This document shows, in pieces, positions 47,807 through 58,548 of a stretch of 64,000 bases of DNA; within the stretch, counting starts at the first letter, position 1, and each line of letters starts with the position of its first letter. A program made the position numbers and the translations under genes. Source of the DNA: Glandiceps talaboti (lineage: Eukaryota; Hemichordata; Enteropneusta; Spengelidae); NCBI RefSeq assembly GCF_964340395.1, contig NC_135558.1, positions 12,861,001 to 12,925,000 of the forward strand, written 5' to 3'. The notes under the pieces were generated by a model that did no database searches, was not told where the DNA came from, and saw only the letters and a list, made by a program, of their open reading frames with translations.

Positions 47807-48963
47807 AACGATCGAAAAATCGAATGATATATAACACTGTTGTGGACCCCGAGCGCAAACCGCCATTTTCTGAACTTATAACACGGGATCCTAGATAAAT
47901 ATAGCAACCAAACATACATTAAATTTAAATGCTTTTATAACGGACTAACACTACCGTAGTATTAGTGAGGTTTTTATTTATTTCAGTTTCAAAGACCTGC
48001 CAATATGTGTCGTGTTCTAGCAGTACAATTCCTGCTACCAGCAAATGTCATCTACATACAAATGAATACCATGTCTATTTGATCAAGTATAAATACCTCA
48101 CCGTGTTTAGAGATCGGATGTCTGTCACTTTCCAAGTACTATGTTTTGCAGGGACTCCAGCAATAAAACATATGGTAAAACTGGGCAGGACGAATCAACT
48201 GTTATGTAGCGTTCGTTAACTTTGCAGAGTACGTCTGGCAACGAAAGCACAACGCAATGACTATTTGTTTTCGTTTTTTCTTTCCAAATCAGCCGTACAG
48301 ATGAAAGTTAATGGGAACCAAACAGATGGATGGTATCTGTACCGTGACGCAAATGATGAATAGCATATTAATAACGTTATGTATTCATAGGGGACAACGG
48401 TTTTATATTATATTTTTGTATAGAACCGTATGGCCCCCTCACGATACCAGAAATTGATGTCAAATTTTCCAACTTTTTAGCACGACGGGAAATTTAACCA
48501 GTCACGTTCCGTGGAAGACAAATGGCTTCGTTTTAACTTGGACTATCCTATCGTTTTATATAAAAAAGTCCGTGTCTGTATTTTTATTTGAGGCTATCTA
48601 TTATTCGATATCAATTCATTAAATGGCAATACAGGTGGATGCTGTGTGTTATCTAAATATAGATCAATGACAATATGAAACATATACATATATGTATGCT
48701 TCAGGGTGAATCATTCGACGAGAGATAAAATATGCATTGCCAGATAGACAGACGCTGATAGATAGTAGATGACAAAATTATACCCCGTCATGTGACATGA
48801 CTATCTGCCTATCCATCTCCATCTACCTACATGTCCATCTACCTACCTACCTACTTGCCTCCCCTCTCTCCTCCACCCTCAAGTGCACCCTCTGCATGCG
48901 CCTGCCTACCTAGCTACCTGCCTACACACATATCTATCCACATACAACTATAACACATATATG

Positions 48964-49011
<48 letters not shown>

Positions 49012-51903
49012 CATACACACATACATACATACATACATACATGCATACATACACACATGCATACATACATACATACATACATACATACATACATACATAC
49101 ATACATACATACACACACATACATACATACATACATACATACATACATACATACATACGTTGCTTAGTGTGTAGAATTTGTTAGGACTATATACAATACA
49201 TGTATATAGTGGATTGATGGGTTGTTGGATTGATGACAGAATTGATAGAATTCAAAAGAACCCATTTAATGGCGCTATACCGATATACTAACATTATAAC
49301 TCTTTTTATTATGTAGTAGTACACAGAGTATATTGTACACGAACTCACCGCGGTTGACATTATTACAATTGTTGGGGCGATATTTTTTCACATTGAGATA
49401 GTTTCAATAATGTACCAATCTAATAGGCACATGTATGCATGGAATGTACCTAGTATATAATTGACATTCCAACATTGATTGTAGAAATGATTAGAGAACC
49501 TCACCCATGATAGCAATGTCCTGAGAGGACAGAACAGATATACGTGTACATACATGTATGTTGTATGTTTAACTGGCCTGGATATCCTTTTGTTCTCTGT
49601 ATGTTTTAGTTCCTGATAGATACAATTATAAATAAATATTCTGACACGAGAATGTAATGAATAAATGATTGGATTCGTATAGTCCAGCGATATAATTCCA
49701 TAATATGTCCCCGTTGCCTCAACTCATCGACACCTGTTAACTGTATTTTTTTTAGACGAAGTTGTTAGTAATTTACGGTCGTTGGAGACAACGACCTCGA
49801 AGACCCGGTGCCACGAGTGATAATATATACTTATTGCCTGACCATGAGAGCACTAGCTAGTAGGCATCTATTACCATGAGGGCTGCTATGTAGCAACTGT
49901 TGCATGAAGTCGGGGGAAATAAATGCGACAATATACATAACAGTATGTCTAGAGAATATTCACTTTTAGCGTATGAAACTTTCACTTTCACAGTAAGGCG
50001 TAAACAAATAATTATGTGGCTCCGATTACATTCACTTTTAGAATAGGTTGGTTAGGTAGATGTTTTATTTTATTTAATTTTTTTTTTCATATGTGAGTGT
50101 CTAGTTCAGGTTTCCATTGTTTTCCAAATGGTCTCTGTGTTGTTTACTTGTCCTATCAGATGTAAAGCCATTACAGATTGGCAGAACAGTTTTACATTGT
50201 CTTTTTAACTGCAGACGTCAGACGTCAACTGCAGACGTCAGACGTCAACACATATTGGCACCCCCGTGTATGTGTCTAGTTGCAGTACGTTTTTAATGTT
50301 ATTGTTTTTTCGTAAGATACAAAATGTAGCAAGAAGTTGCAATCTTGCTATGTTAGTGTAGAATATACAGTGTCATATTATGTTTTCTGCGAGGTTGTAT
50401 CAAACAGAGCTGGTGGACGGTAACGTGAAAAGGGTTGCCACATATATATCCATGAATACACTTTAGAGGCCGTCAATGCACAACAAAGAAATTAAAGTCT
50501 CTCGGAGAGGTTGAGCGAGTTTGTGTACACAGAATTAGTCACGACATAGCGACGGTACAGACACATTTTACATTGTCATATGGAGCGCACGTTTGTCTCA
50601 TTTTTTTCTGTAGACAAGTCGCATGCATACCTGTATAAAGACAGCCTACGGATGGTGTCATGACCTTCGATAAATATTTACATTGGGTTAGATATTAACG
50701 CAAACGTGGCAAGTTACCATACCTACAATTACTTAAGTGTTGTTTTATGTTGATATTTTTTAAATGTCAAAACATGTTTTGTTGTTACGTAACAATATGA
50801 ATAATGCAGTAAAGTATCTTTTGATTAGCACGTTTGTGTTTTGATGGGAATATTTTGGTGTCATCTGTTCCAGCTTGTTTTCATACATGCACGTCCACAG
50901 ACATGTACACTTGAGGGCTATTGTAATAGATATTCTATTCAAGGATAGTCAAGCATGGTTTTTCATGTAAAAATATTTCATTAAGAAAATTGTCATTAGC
51001 TTCTTTCATTGTAGAGTTCTTTATTACAATTATGTATCCAAATAGAATTACCAATTTTCTACACGGTTGTAACAGAGTTATATCTAATGTAATCTAATCT
51101 AATGCAAAAATAATGGCGTTACTAGGTATTTACGAATATTCCAAACGTATCGTCACCGGAGTACTCTTTTCCACACCGGTATTTCTTCATTATTCGTAAA
51201 TGCCTAATAACGTCATTATTTAGTATTGTGACCATCCTCACAAGTGACTGTGCGCCACTCACCAGCAAGGGAGAGGTTGGTATTAGTCTCAGGTATTTCA
51301 TATACAATACACCTCTATCTAATCTTGTTTACTAGCGCCTCTCACTAGTATACACAAACCACGAATTCCCAATTTTATATGCGGGCTCTCTTGTATCAGA
51401 CTCGTGCGAAAAAAATTATTTGTGGTATGAAACGTTGGTAAACAGAGTCGTCTGCTCTGCTATCATAACTTTTATTTTTTTAAAAACCCATATTTTATCA
51501 AAATAGTTTATCTACCATGCCTAATATATTTCCCCAAACCCAAACCACTGAAACAGTGAAAAAATGAACTTTAAATCTTGTCTGACTTGCGTCCTTTCTG
51601 ACCGGAAAGCAAGTTTGAATACGCAGCATGAATTATTCATTGCTTGTTCTTGTTCGCTGTTTTCTGAATAAACTTCTTATTGTTGGCCGAAATTTTAGAA
51701 TTTTTGGACAGAAATTTTCAAAATTGTTATTGTCATAACATGGGTAGAAATCTGCAGTTTAACCACACACACGAGAACATTGGTAAAATTACGTCGAGTA
51801 AAGTACATACCTTCATGTTCATCGTCATCGCATCGTCACTCGGGTCGTGTTCCATTCCCAGACCATGACTCGTGTGCATATCCTCATCCATACTGACGTT
51901 CAT
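40261..51903 (-). CDS. SLC31A-like: CTR-D: divergent SLC31/CTR copper transporter on the opposite strand
   Basis: Four exons in transcript order: 51903-51811, 41973-41907, 41196-41031 and 40465-40261 (531 nt, 176 aa), phases 0, 1 and 2. Exon 1 begins MNVSMDEDMHTSHGLGMEHD and holds seven Met and three His, a compact CTR1-like copper-binding head. Exon 2 starts MYFHFNADVTILFSRW and has the same 67 nt length as the matching exon of CTR-A and CTR-B. TM1 is LALSCFMVFFMAFFYEGLK, TM2 has M139-LIF-M143 (identical to human MLIFM), and TM3 has G156-LVF-G160-HFLFAW. It ends ...MLANVE with no HCH. Intron 1 is 9.8 kb and holds an antisense transcription unit. An AATAAA overlaps the stop codon (40258-40263), which would imply an extremely short 3' UTR if used. 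Confidence 0.87.
40530..40887. repeat. (GT)n, (ACGT)n and (TATG)n repeats in intron 3 of CTR-D
   Basis: gt tract about 40530-40594, an acgt run about 40649-40674, and tatg tracts about 40690-40868. Confidence 0.95.
41221..41412. repeat. (ATTT)n, (GATT)n, (GTTC)n and CCAT repeats in intron 2 of CTR-D
   Basis: Successive tetranucleotide tracts, starting about 25 bases upstream of exon 3 in transcript sense. Confidence 0.93.
42107..42185 (+). promoter_or_regulatory. probable CpG-rich promoter of the antisense gene
   Basis: Several CpG in an AT-rich intron, directly before the ATG in a YY1-like caagatggc. A 16-bp sequence at its start (cagtcggaacgcaggt) recurs inverted at 47235-47250. Confidence 0.4.
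42186..45014 (+). CDS. putative 29-aa microprotein from a two-exon gene inside intron 1 of CTR-D
   Basis: Exon 42186-42209 encodes MAWTGVRP and ends at a good donor (gtgagt). Exon 44949-45014 (acceptor tactgcag) begins MLTLPSCKK, contains YMSWDSYEGEWT and stops at TAA. The phase is 0 throughout. The first ATG has a strong context (acaagATGG) that also matches a YY1-type initiator element. The upstream 80 bases are locally CpG-rich (cgcgatttgaccg, cttgcgcag, cgcgcatg), as expected for a promoter. A weaker upstream ATG opens a different, shorter frame. The rest of the second exon would be a 1.4 kb 3' UTR ending near AATAAA at 46378-46383. It could equally be a lncRNA. No known microprotein family is recognised. 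Confidence 0.45.
44145..44350 (+). repeat. unclassified interspersed repeat R1, copy 1
   Basis: Shares with 50010-50211 the ordered blocks ttttagaatagg, gagtgtctagttcaggtt, ccattgtttt, gatgtaaagc, attacagattgg and tgtctttttaa. About 200 bp, moderately diverged, same orientation. Confidence 0.75.
45015..46400 (+). other. putative 3' UTR of the antisense gene
   Basis: Non-coding, AT-rich, with AATAAA at 46378-46383 and an earlier aaaataaat near 46250. Confidence 0.4.
47345..47805. repeat. (CATA)n / (CA)n array with a 124-bp internal duplication
   Basis: A long cata tract (47345-47580) is followed by a block containing agaagagtacatacgcacgt. The block is repeated about 124 bp later, each copy followed by CA tracts. 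Confidence 0.93.
48966..49160. repeat. (CA)n then (CATA)n microsatellite
   Basis: ca tract about 48966-49010, then cata units with catg interruptions. Confidence 0.95.
50010..50211 (+). repeat. unclassified interspersed repeat R1, copy 2
   Basis: Matches copy 1 at 44145-44350 block for block. It is followed by a direct repeat of actgcagacgtcagacgtca at 50210-50247. Confidence 0.75.
50325..50440 (+). repeat. unclassified interspersed repeat R2, copy 3
   Basis: gtagcaagaagttgcaat, gtagaatataca, ttttctgcgaggttgtatca and ggtaacgtgaaaagggttg match the other two copies. Confidence 0.65.
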
Positions 51904-52228
51904 CGTGGCAATTGTCTTGTAAAAACAGCGTGACTTATCATCACACCAGGCCTAGCTCGTCAGCATTTTCACGTATGCACTATATTTCAAATATTTTGAC
52001 AGTCACACTTTCAACCACCTGTTAGCTAGTCAGCTGAGCACGGACAGAGATCTCGTGTTACTGAGGGACTACCGGAAGTTGATATGTTCACCACGTCATG
52101 TACTTTATGTAATCATTCATGCCTGCAAATTTTATTTAGATGGAGGTTGTCTTGCCCTGTGTGATCTATATATGGAAAGTCATATTTACATACCGGGCCA
52201 TGCAAAAACAGGGTTACGTTTCGACTAC

Positions 52229-52291
<63 letters not shown>

Positions 52292-52312
52292 GTCTATCTA
52301 TCTGTCTATCTA

Positions 52313-52374
<62 letters not shown>

Positions 52375-52700
52375 CCTCTCTCCCTCCCCGCCCTCCCTCC
52401 CTAGGCAAGTGGACAAACGCCATACCCATATTACATGACCTACCATGGACGAGCTGCTCATTCTGAACTATAAAAAGGATCTTTTAAGTTTTATGGTCAC
52501 TATTACTATGCTTATGACAAACTTGTGCATTATCTTTATTTCAATTACTCGGATGTTGTACGCTCTTATTTGATATTTCATAGATTGTATCAGCGGAACT
52601 TTAACCTACTCTTATCAGTAATATCCACAATAAAACTAGACTTAATTATTCCATAACAAATAAACATTATGGAGAATGACATATTTAATATATGCAATTA

Positions 52701-52796
<96 letters not shown>

Positions 52797-52853
52797 CTCG
52801 GTGAGTATCAATCTGCTATAAGACAGTGCTCTATACCGCAGTGGCAGAGCGTA
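51904..52853. other. 5' flank of CTR-D and simple repeats
   Basis: Presumptive CTR-D promoter just above 51903, without a recognised core motif, then CTAT/CTGT repeats (52232-52375) and a TA tract. No other gene. Confidence 0.5.
52232..52375. repeat. (CTAT)n then (CTGT)n microsatellite
   Basis: ctat units to about 52315, then ctgt units, then ctccctcc. Confidence 0.95.
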
Positions 52854-52885
52854 ATAGTTTTGGTAGTACTGGAACTCTTTCTTGG

Positions 52886-52926
52886 GTGTAACTCGGAGTT
52901 TCACGCATATTGCGATCATCAGACAC
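52886..52926 (-). ncRNA. hammerhead-ribozyme-like motif (left arm of palindrome)
   Basis: Mirror image of the motif at 52932-52972, read on the minus strand: same CTGATGA core, GAAA core and stems. See that entry for the pairing. Confidence 0.6.
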
Positions 52927-52931
52927 TCAGA

Positions 52932-52972
52932 GTGTCTGATGATCGCAATATGCGTGAAACTCCGAGTTACAC
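52932..52972 (+). ncRNA. hammerhead-ribozyme-like motif (right arm of palindrome)
   Basis: Core CTGATGA at 52936-52942 and GAAA at 52956-52959. Stem I: GTGT (52932-52935) with ACAC (52969-52972). Stem II: CGCA (52944-52947) with TGCG (52951-52954), loop ATA. Stem III: ACT (52959-52961) with AGT (52965-52967), loop CCG. The predicted cleavage site follows T52968 (GUU, allowed by the NUH rule). The usual G-C pair at the base of stem II is a T/T mismatch here, so activity may be reduced. A short stem III is typical of the type I hammerheads known in Penelope-like elements. Confidence 0.6.
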
Positions 52973-52998
52973 CCAAGAAAGAGTTCCAGTACTACCAA

Positions 52999-53062
<64 letters not shown>

Positions 53063-53081
53063 AATGTACCACTTTAAGTAC

Positions 53082-53202
<121 letters not shown>

Positions 53203-53233
53203 AGGGTAGAAGAAAATCAAGTCGGGTTTTTCG

Positions 53234-53275
53234 TCTCTACAAGCCTGTTTCGTGAGTAAATCACTCGTCAGGAGA
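53234..53275 (-). ncRNA. type I hammerhead ribozyme with short stem III
   Basis: Read on the minus strand: CTGACGA (53271-53265), then stem II GTGA/TCAC with loop TTTAC (53264-53252), then GAAA (53251-53248). Stem III is ACA/TGT with a GGCT loop (53248-53239). The cleavage triplet is GTA, with cleavage after the A at 53238. Stem I is TCTC (53275-53272) with GAGA (53237-53234). Every conserved core base fits the hammerhead consensus (CUGANGA, GAAA, NUH). Such minimal hammerheads are established in Penelope-like retroelements and animal retrozymes. No reverse transcriptase is visible beside it, so this is probably an element end. Confidence 0.75.
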
Positions 53276-53659
53276 TGTTGAGATGTTTATATATATATAA
53301 AGTTTCAACGTTCATACTTTGGGGTTAATAGGTTTACATGTGAGAATGGAATAACAGCAGAATTTTATGAAGCGAAAATGCTGACAAACACATATTCCCG
53401 ATTAACACTGAATCTTTAGATCAGTGTTAGCCTACTTGCTGCAGTCTTGAAGGACGGCTGACGCCACTTCATAGATAATAACTTTGCATTTTGAGAAACT
53501 GCAGCACAAGCGTTTTACAGAACCTCCAAATTTTATTAAGCAAAATGCTGAAAGGGTGATTTTTTTTGACAACTAGACTGGTGTGGCATCTTAACATACA
53601 ACACTATAACATAAACAAAAATCTGTATGAGAACTGCAAACACACATTCTTAGCTAACA

Positions 53660-53704
53660 AACATTCTATCTATACCCCGTGCGAAGTACGGGTTATTTTC
53701 CAGT
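53660..53704 (+). mobile_element. possible Helitron 3' terminus
   Basis: A GC-rich hairpin (cccgt-gcgaagt-acggg) is followed after about 8 bases by ttccagt. Helitrons end in a hairpin a few bases before CTRR, and very similar hairpins are common in animal Helitrons. The terminal CAGT is not a perfect CTAG/CTRR, and the 5' end was not found. Confidence 0.3.
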
Positions 53705-53794
53705 ACTTGTGTAAATCTCACTTCTAAAGCAATTGCATAGAGACATACATCTTTTACGTCATATCTCAGTTATGTCATCATTATTTTACGGGTT

Positions 53795-53995
53795 CATTTA
53801 GTTGTTATTCCATTATTTTATGATTTTATTAATGTTAACTGGTTATTTTATCATTATGTGATGATTTCATCATTATCAAGTAGTTTTTTCATCATTATTT
53901 GATCATTTCATCATTATTTGGTGGCTATTTCAATTTGATAATTTCATCATTATTTGATAATTTCATCATTATTTGGTGGCTACTTCAATTGTATA
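53795..53995. repeat. minisatellite, ATTTCATCATTATTTG-type unit
   Basis: Units of atttcatcattatttg and longer forms with gtggctatttcaattt, about ten imperfect copies. Confidence 0.8.
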
Positions 53996-54057
53996 GTTTG
54001 ATTATGCATGCAGCTTGAATGCAAAGCTAGCACGATCCTAGCTCCCTAGGCTCCCAA

Positions 54058-55923
54058 CTACGCTTCTTCGTTTGTCAGCCCAGAGTATCTTTTCTTTCTG
54101 CACCATGCCCTCATTTGACAACCAACGATCGCAATCAAACAGGTGATGAGGCAGGTCAACACGATAGTTATGGCGATTGTTCCAGCATTTGCTAATGAAT
54201 AAAAGAGAGTAAAGAAAGCTGACTGATAATCTACCTCAAGTTTCTTTCAAGAAATATGTTATAGTATACGGAACTTCACACGTCACAATATGGGCAAGTC
54301 ATTGAAAGACAGGCCCATTGTATTACATTTCAGATATTAATGTATTTTGACTTTGCAACCAGTGGCTACAATTCTATTTCGCAGAGTATATGTTACACCC
54401 AATCCGTGAAACTGTAAATTGGCCCAGTTCATGGAATGTCATACTTATGCAAATGAGAGTATAGATTACGATCTAAAATGGGCCAAATTGAATTTTTGGG
54501 AGTAAGAGTTTTGAACTGGGGTGTTGATTATCGAACTCTATTAAAAACACAAGCTACACTGAATTTATCACATTTGCTAAGGACAGAAAAAGTCACAATA
54601 GATCAGGTGTTATACATACACACACGTGTAAATCCAGACATTAAATTGAACATTGAAGCTTAGCTTTGGTCGCATCAAGGACGTATGAACATAAATTAAC
54701 ATATAAATTAGCATGACAATACAGGTCGCATGATCTGTTGCTAGAGGGCGCAAACTTCCAATCCCTGTGTTTATATGTCCCTTGTCGCATAGAACATCTA
54801 GATGAACATAAAATCTCTGACACATGACGCGATTATCTTCGATATCAAGGACACACATTATCATTTTTTTCCTTTCTCAGCAGTTGCTTTTTCCCTAAGA
54901 AAATATTTTGGTCAAAAAGAAACTTACAACTGTTACTTTGTTTTGGGCAAACACTTCCAGGACAGTGTTGTTCATCACTGTTATCACCGCACTGGTCAAT
55001 ACCATTACATACCCAGTCAATATGCATACAAATACCATTCTTACAAGTGGTGTTACACACTGAAATGAAAGCACATAACTTGAAATTACACATGGCCACC
55101 ACATAGAAACCCAGTCTATGTGTATGCTTTGGATTGACGCTGTGATGCAATATGAATTTGCTCATGAACAAGAAATAAAGCACATTATATACTAACAGGT
55201 GTCTTTACCATTGGAAGTGAATGAGGTGAAAATGATACCATCTTTCTTATTCATTTACCCTTTTCAATCAGGCTGATGTACGGATTATATGTTTACATGT
55301 CAACTGACACTTTCTAAAATAAAATATTTCCTGTAACCAAACGCAGGAGAAACCAACTCTTCCTAGGGTTAATCTAGTGTGTGTGTGTGTGTATTTATGC
55401 ATGTGCGTATGCGTGTATGTATGTATGTATGTATGTATGTATGTATGTATGTATGTATGTATGTATGTGTATGTATGTATGTATGTATGTATGTATGTAT
55501 GTATGTATGTATGTATCACAGTATGCTGAACATATTATTATAAACAAATTATTAAAAAGTCACAGTTTATGTGTTCAGGTGGTGTTAATAAATCTTCTCT
55601 GTGTATCTTTAAAAGTTTAAACAGCATACATGGGATGTTTTAATAGTTGTGAACCATGTTATAGTATTTACCGTAGGTTTCATAGCTGAAATTGGCTTTC
55701 AAGCCACCAGTGTTTTCGTCGGCCGAGTAGACATACTTTACCCACAGGTAGTTATATCTGGACAGAACCGTTTTATTCTCAAGTTCGGACATAGGAATCA
55801 ATTCGGATCTCTGGGATGGCCCATCTCGAATTTCTATGTAGTTGCTGTCAAGAGAAAATGTCGAAGATTTATAATAACAGTGTTATAATTTTTGTATTAA
55901 TTGAAACAACATACGTATTTATG

Positions 55924-55995
<72 letters not shown>

Positions 55996-56266
55996 GTGTA
56001 GGCGAAGTACTCTGTCTAAAGAAGAGAGAGAAGTAATTAAGCTATACGCATAACGAGATTTTCATTACATGCCTCAACAATATACAAATATTATCGTGCC
56101 ATCGTGTCACGTAGGAACATTCCAGATAGTTGCCGGGCTAGTCAGCCTTACATGACCCGTGAACAATGTACAAGAAAAAGTAGTGCCTCCCCAATATTGC
56201 GAGTTTGTGCAAACGCAACGTCATATTCTGAGTTTAACCGAAATAGAACGACAATAAAGTATAACA

Positions 56267-56362
<96 letters not shown>

Positions 56363-58501
56363 TCAACACGAAGGAAGGTTTATTGTAGTCAAAGGCCATT
56401 AACCCACAATGATGTATGATGCAAATTGAGAAGGAAATATTATTGACACATCTGTTATATTTCCATTCCTTAAACACACATGGGACAAGAATAAATACAG
56501 TATGATATAATACATACCTTGCTGTTTGTTTGCTTACAATGAAATCAATCTTAAAATCAATTATGCTGACGTTGCCACTTTTAGAGTCTTTGGAAGGGAT
56601 ACTAATGATCCAGAGACAAGTTGTGGAAGTATTTAGGGCTTTAGGATAACCAGGTGTTGAAAACTTGTCTGAACCCTTGGTGAAATTATCACCACAGTCT
56701 AGAAAATAGAAATGATAATCAAAAGATAATTTGGCAATAGGCTGTGTAGTGCTATATGCAAATATATTCAAATGTTGGCTACTTTTGGACGATGTTGAAA
56801 AATACTCAAATGTTCAGTTCTTCCAAGCCACTTTAGCCACCCAAGACATTATGATTAAGATATCTCTCTCTCCATCATCTGCCTTGAATGAAAGTCATTG
56901 CAATTCACGTATCTTTGATCGCCCTCAAAGGCTTACAATCTGTCATTATCCTTCAGCAAACTGACAAATCAAAGAGTTTTTTTATACTAGCATCCACAGA
57001 GTCCACAGGGTGTCATCATCTTTAAATTACAGTAAACGTAACGACAAACACCATTTGGCACTGAGTTGTCGATATGGAGCCAATCAGGTTAGCCGTTTGA
57101 ATGCAATCTAACTTATATGAGTTTCAATGACTTGGCTTCAAAGAAGGTGATGGAGAAATAGACATAGTCATAATGCTTTGGTTCTTCAAGATCTTCCAAA
57201 CGGTTAGGTCAGTACATGGATTCTCTACATAAAATGACAATTCCTAAATGTTGACTCAGTGGTGGAGCACAAGTATCAACACACCATTCGCTATAATTCT
57301 GACTGGGTGGGTTGATTATGTGGGGTGATGGCTGGTTTCTTAGATTGCGTGCTATTCATTAAGAGAACGGTATGGTTGGACTTGAAGGGAATAATTCTCT
57401 ATAATGTTGACTGCTAATAGATAATTTGATCTGATAACTTACCAAGCAAAGTGTATGACACGTTGTAACCTTGCATGACTGTCAAGTCCGTATGTTCATT
57501 TACACTGCTGAACCGTATCTCGACATCAGTGCCTTCAAAGATGATATCATTGGGTGGAACATCTCCAGAATATGAACCAATCACAATTGAGTTTTCTGTA
57601 TTGTTGACAATCTGCACCTGGTGTTTGTCGTATATTTTGAAAGTATCAAAGTACAGATGAACCAGTTTTTCACCTCCAATCTTGAGTTTGTGCCAGCACA
57701 TAGCGTTGACTGGATAATAGTTCGGGAAGTACGGGGAATGCAGCTGTCCATTTGGTTTAGCAGATATTTCTTTTTGACAACCTAGAACGAAAATCAAGAC
57801 GTTACCGTACACATGAATAGAGTGATATATAATCTGCAGTCATATTATGAGGGTGCAAGATTTATAAACAATGATGTCTCATCTTTTATTGTTACATAGT
57901 CATTGTTTTTTATTCAATTTTTAAAATAACTGACTAAAAGAACATTCTTTTAGTGGTCTGGGTTCAAACGAAGTAAGAATCCAAGAACATATTTGTACGC
58001 CTTGCATGTTTTTTTACTTTTTAAGCGCTTTCAATACGATACAGCCACATTTACTAGCAGAAAAAAACTTTTAAATATGAATCTCAATATTTCAACTGTC
58101 TTATGGACACTGTACTATTTTACAAATCGATCACAGTACGTGAAGGTTTATCCAGGTATGCCCTCCGACACTCCATACGCAATTACGAGGGCACCACAGG
58201 GAACAGTACTGTCTCTCTTTCTATTTTCCTTATATACAGCTGATTGTAGAAATTCGCAAGAGTCAGGCTCAATTGCTAAATTTGCCGACAACATTGGACT
58301 GACAACAGACAATGACGACACAGTGTATAGACAGTTAATAAGTATAGTTGTAAACTAATGTGACCAGAACTATCTAGAAGTACACTTAGTACTGTAAAAC
58401 CAAGAAAATTATTATCGATTTTAGAAGACAGTCGTCTGTGTAAGAAGATATTTTGATAAAGAGAGAAATTAATTGTCGATAGAGTTGGAACATATGGGTA
58501 T

Positions 58502-58548
<47 letters not shown>

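Larger units (their letters stand above)
46401..51810 (-). other. remaining 5' part of intron 1 of CTR-D
   Basis: No exon was found. It contains CATA/CA arrays (47345-47805 and 48966-49160), R1 and R2 repeat copies near 50 kb, and two locally CpG-rich patches (47160-47250 and 47840-47890). The second patch has aaaatggcgg on the minus strand, a YY1-like motif that could mark a transcription start. Confidence 0.45.
52854..53004. repeat. perfect 75-bp-arm palindrome carrying hammerhead motifs on both strands
   Basis: The left arm (52854-52928) and right arm (52930-53004) are exact reverse complements about the single base at 52929. Each arm contains a hammerhead-like fold, listed separately. 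The perfect identity implies a recent head-to-head duplication or an assembly fold-back. Confidence 0.95.
53205..54057. other. downstream flank of the CUB gene with element remnants
   Basis: Holds the hammerhead, a hairpin with cccgtgcgaagtacggg at about 53677-53693 resembling a Helitron 3' end, and the minisatellite at 53795-53995. No coding sequence. Confidence 0.45.

Noticed and set aside
54478-54663. 61-codon plus-strand frame in an intron of the CUB gene
   Set aside because: No family resemblance and no splice or promoter support. Likely chance.
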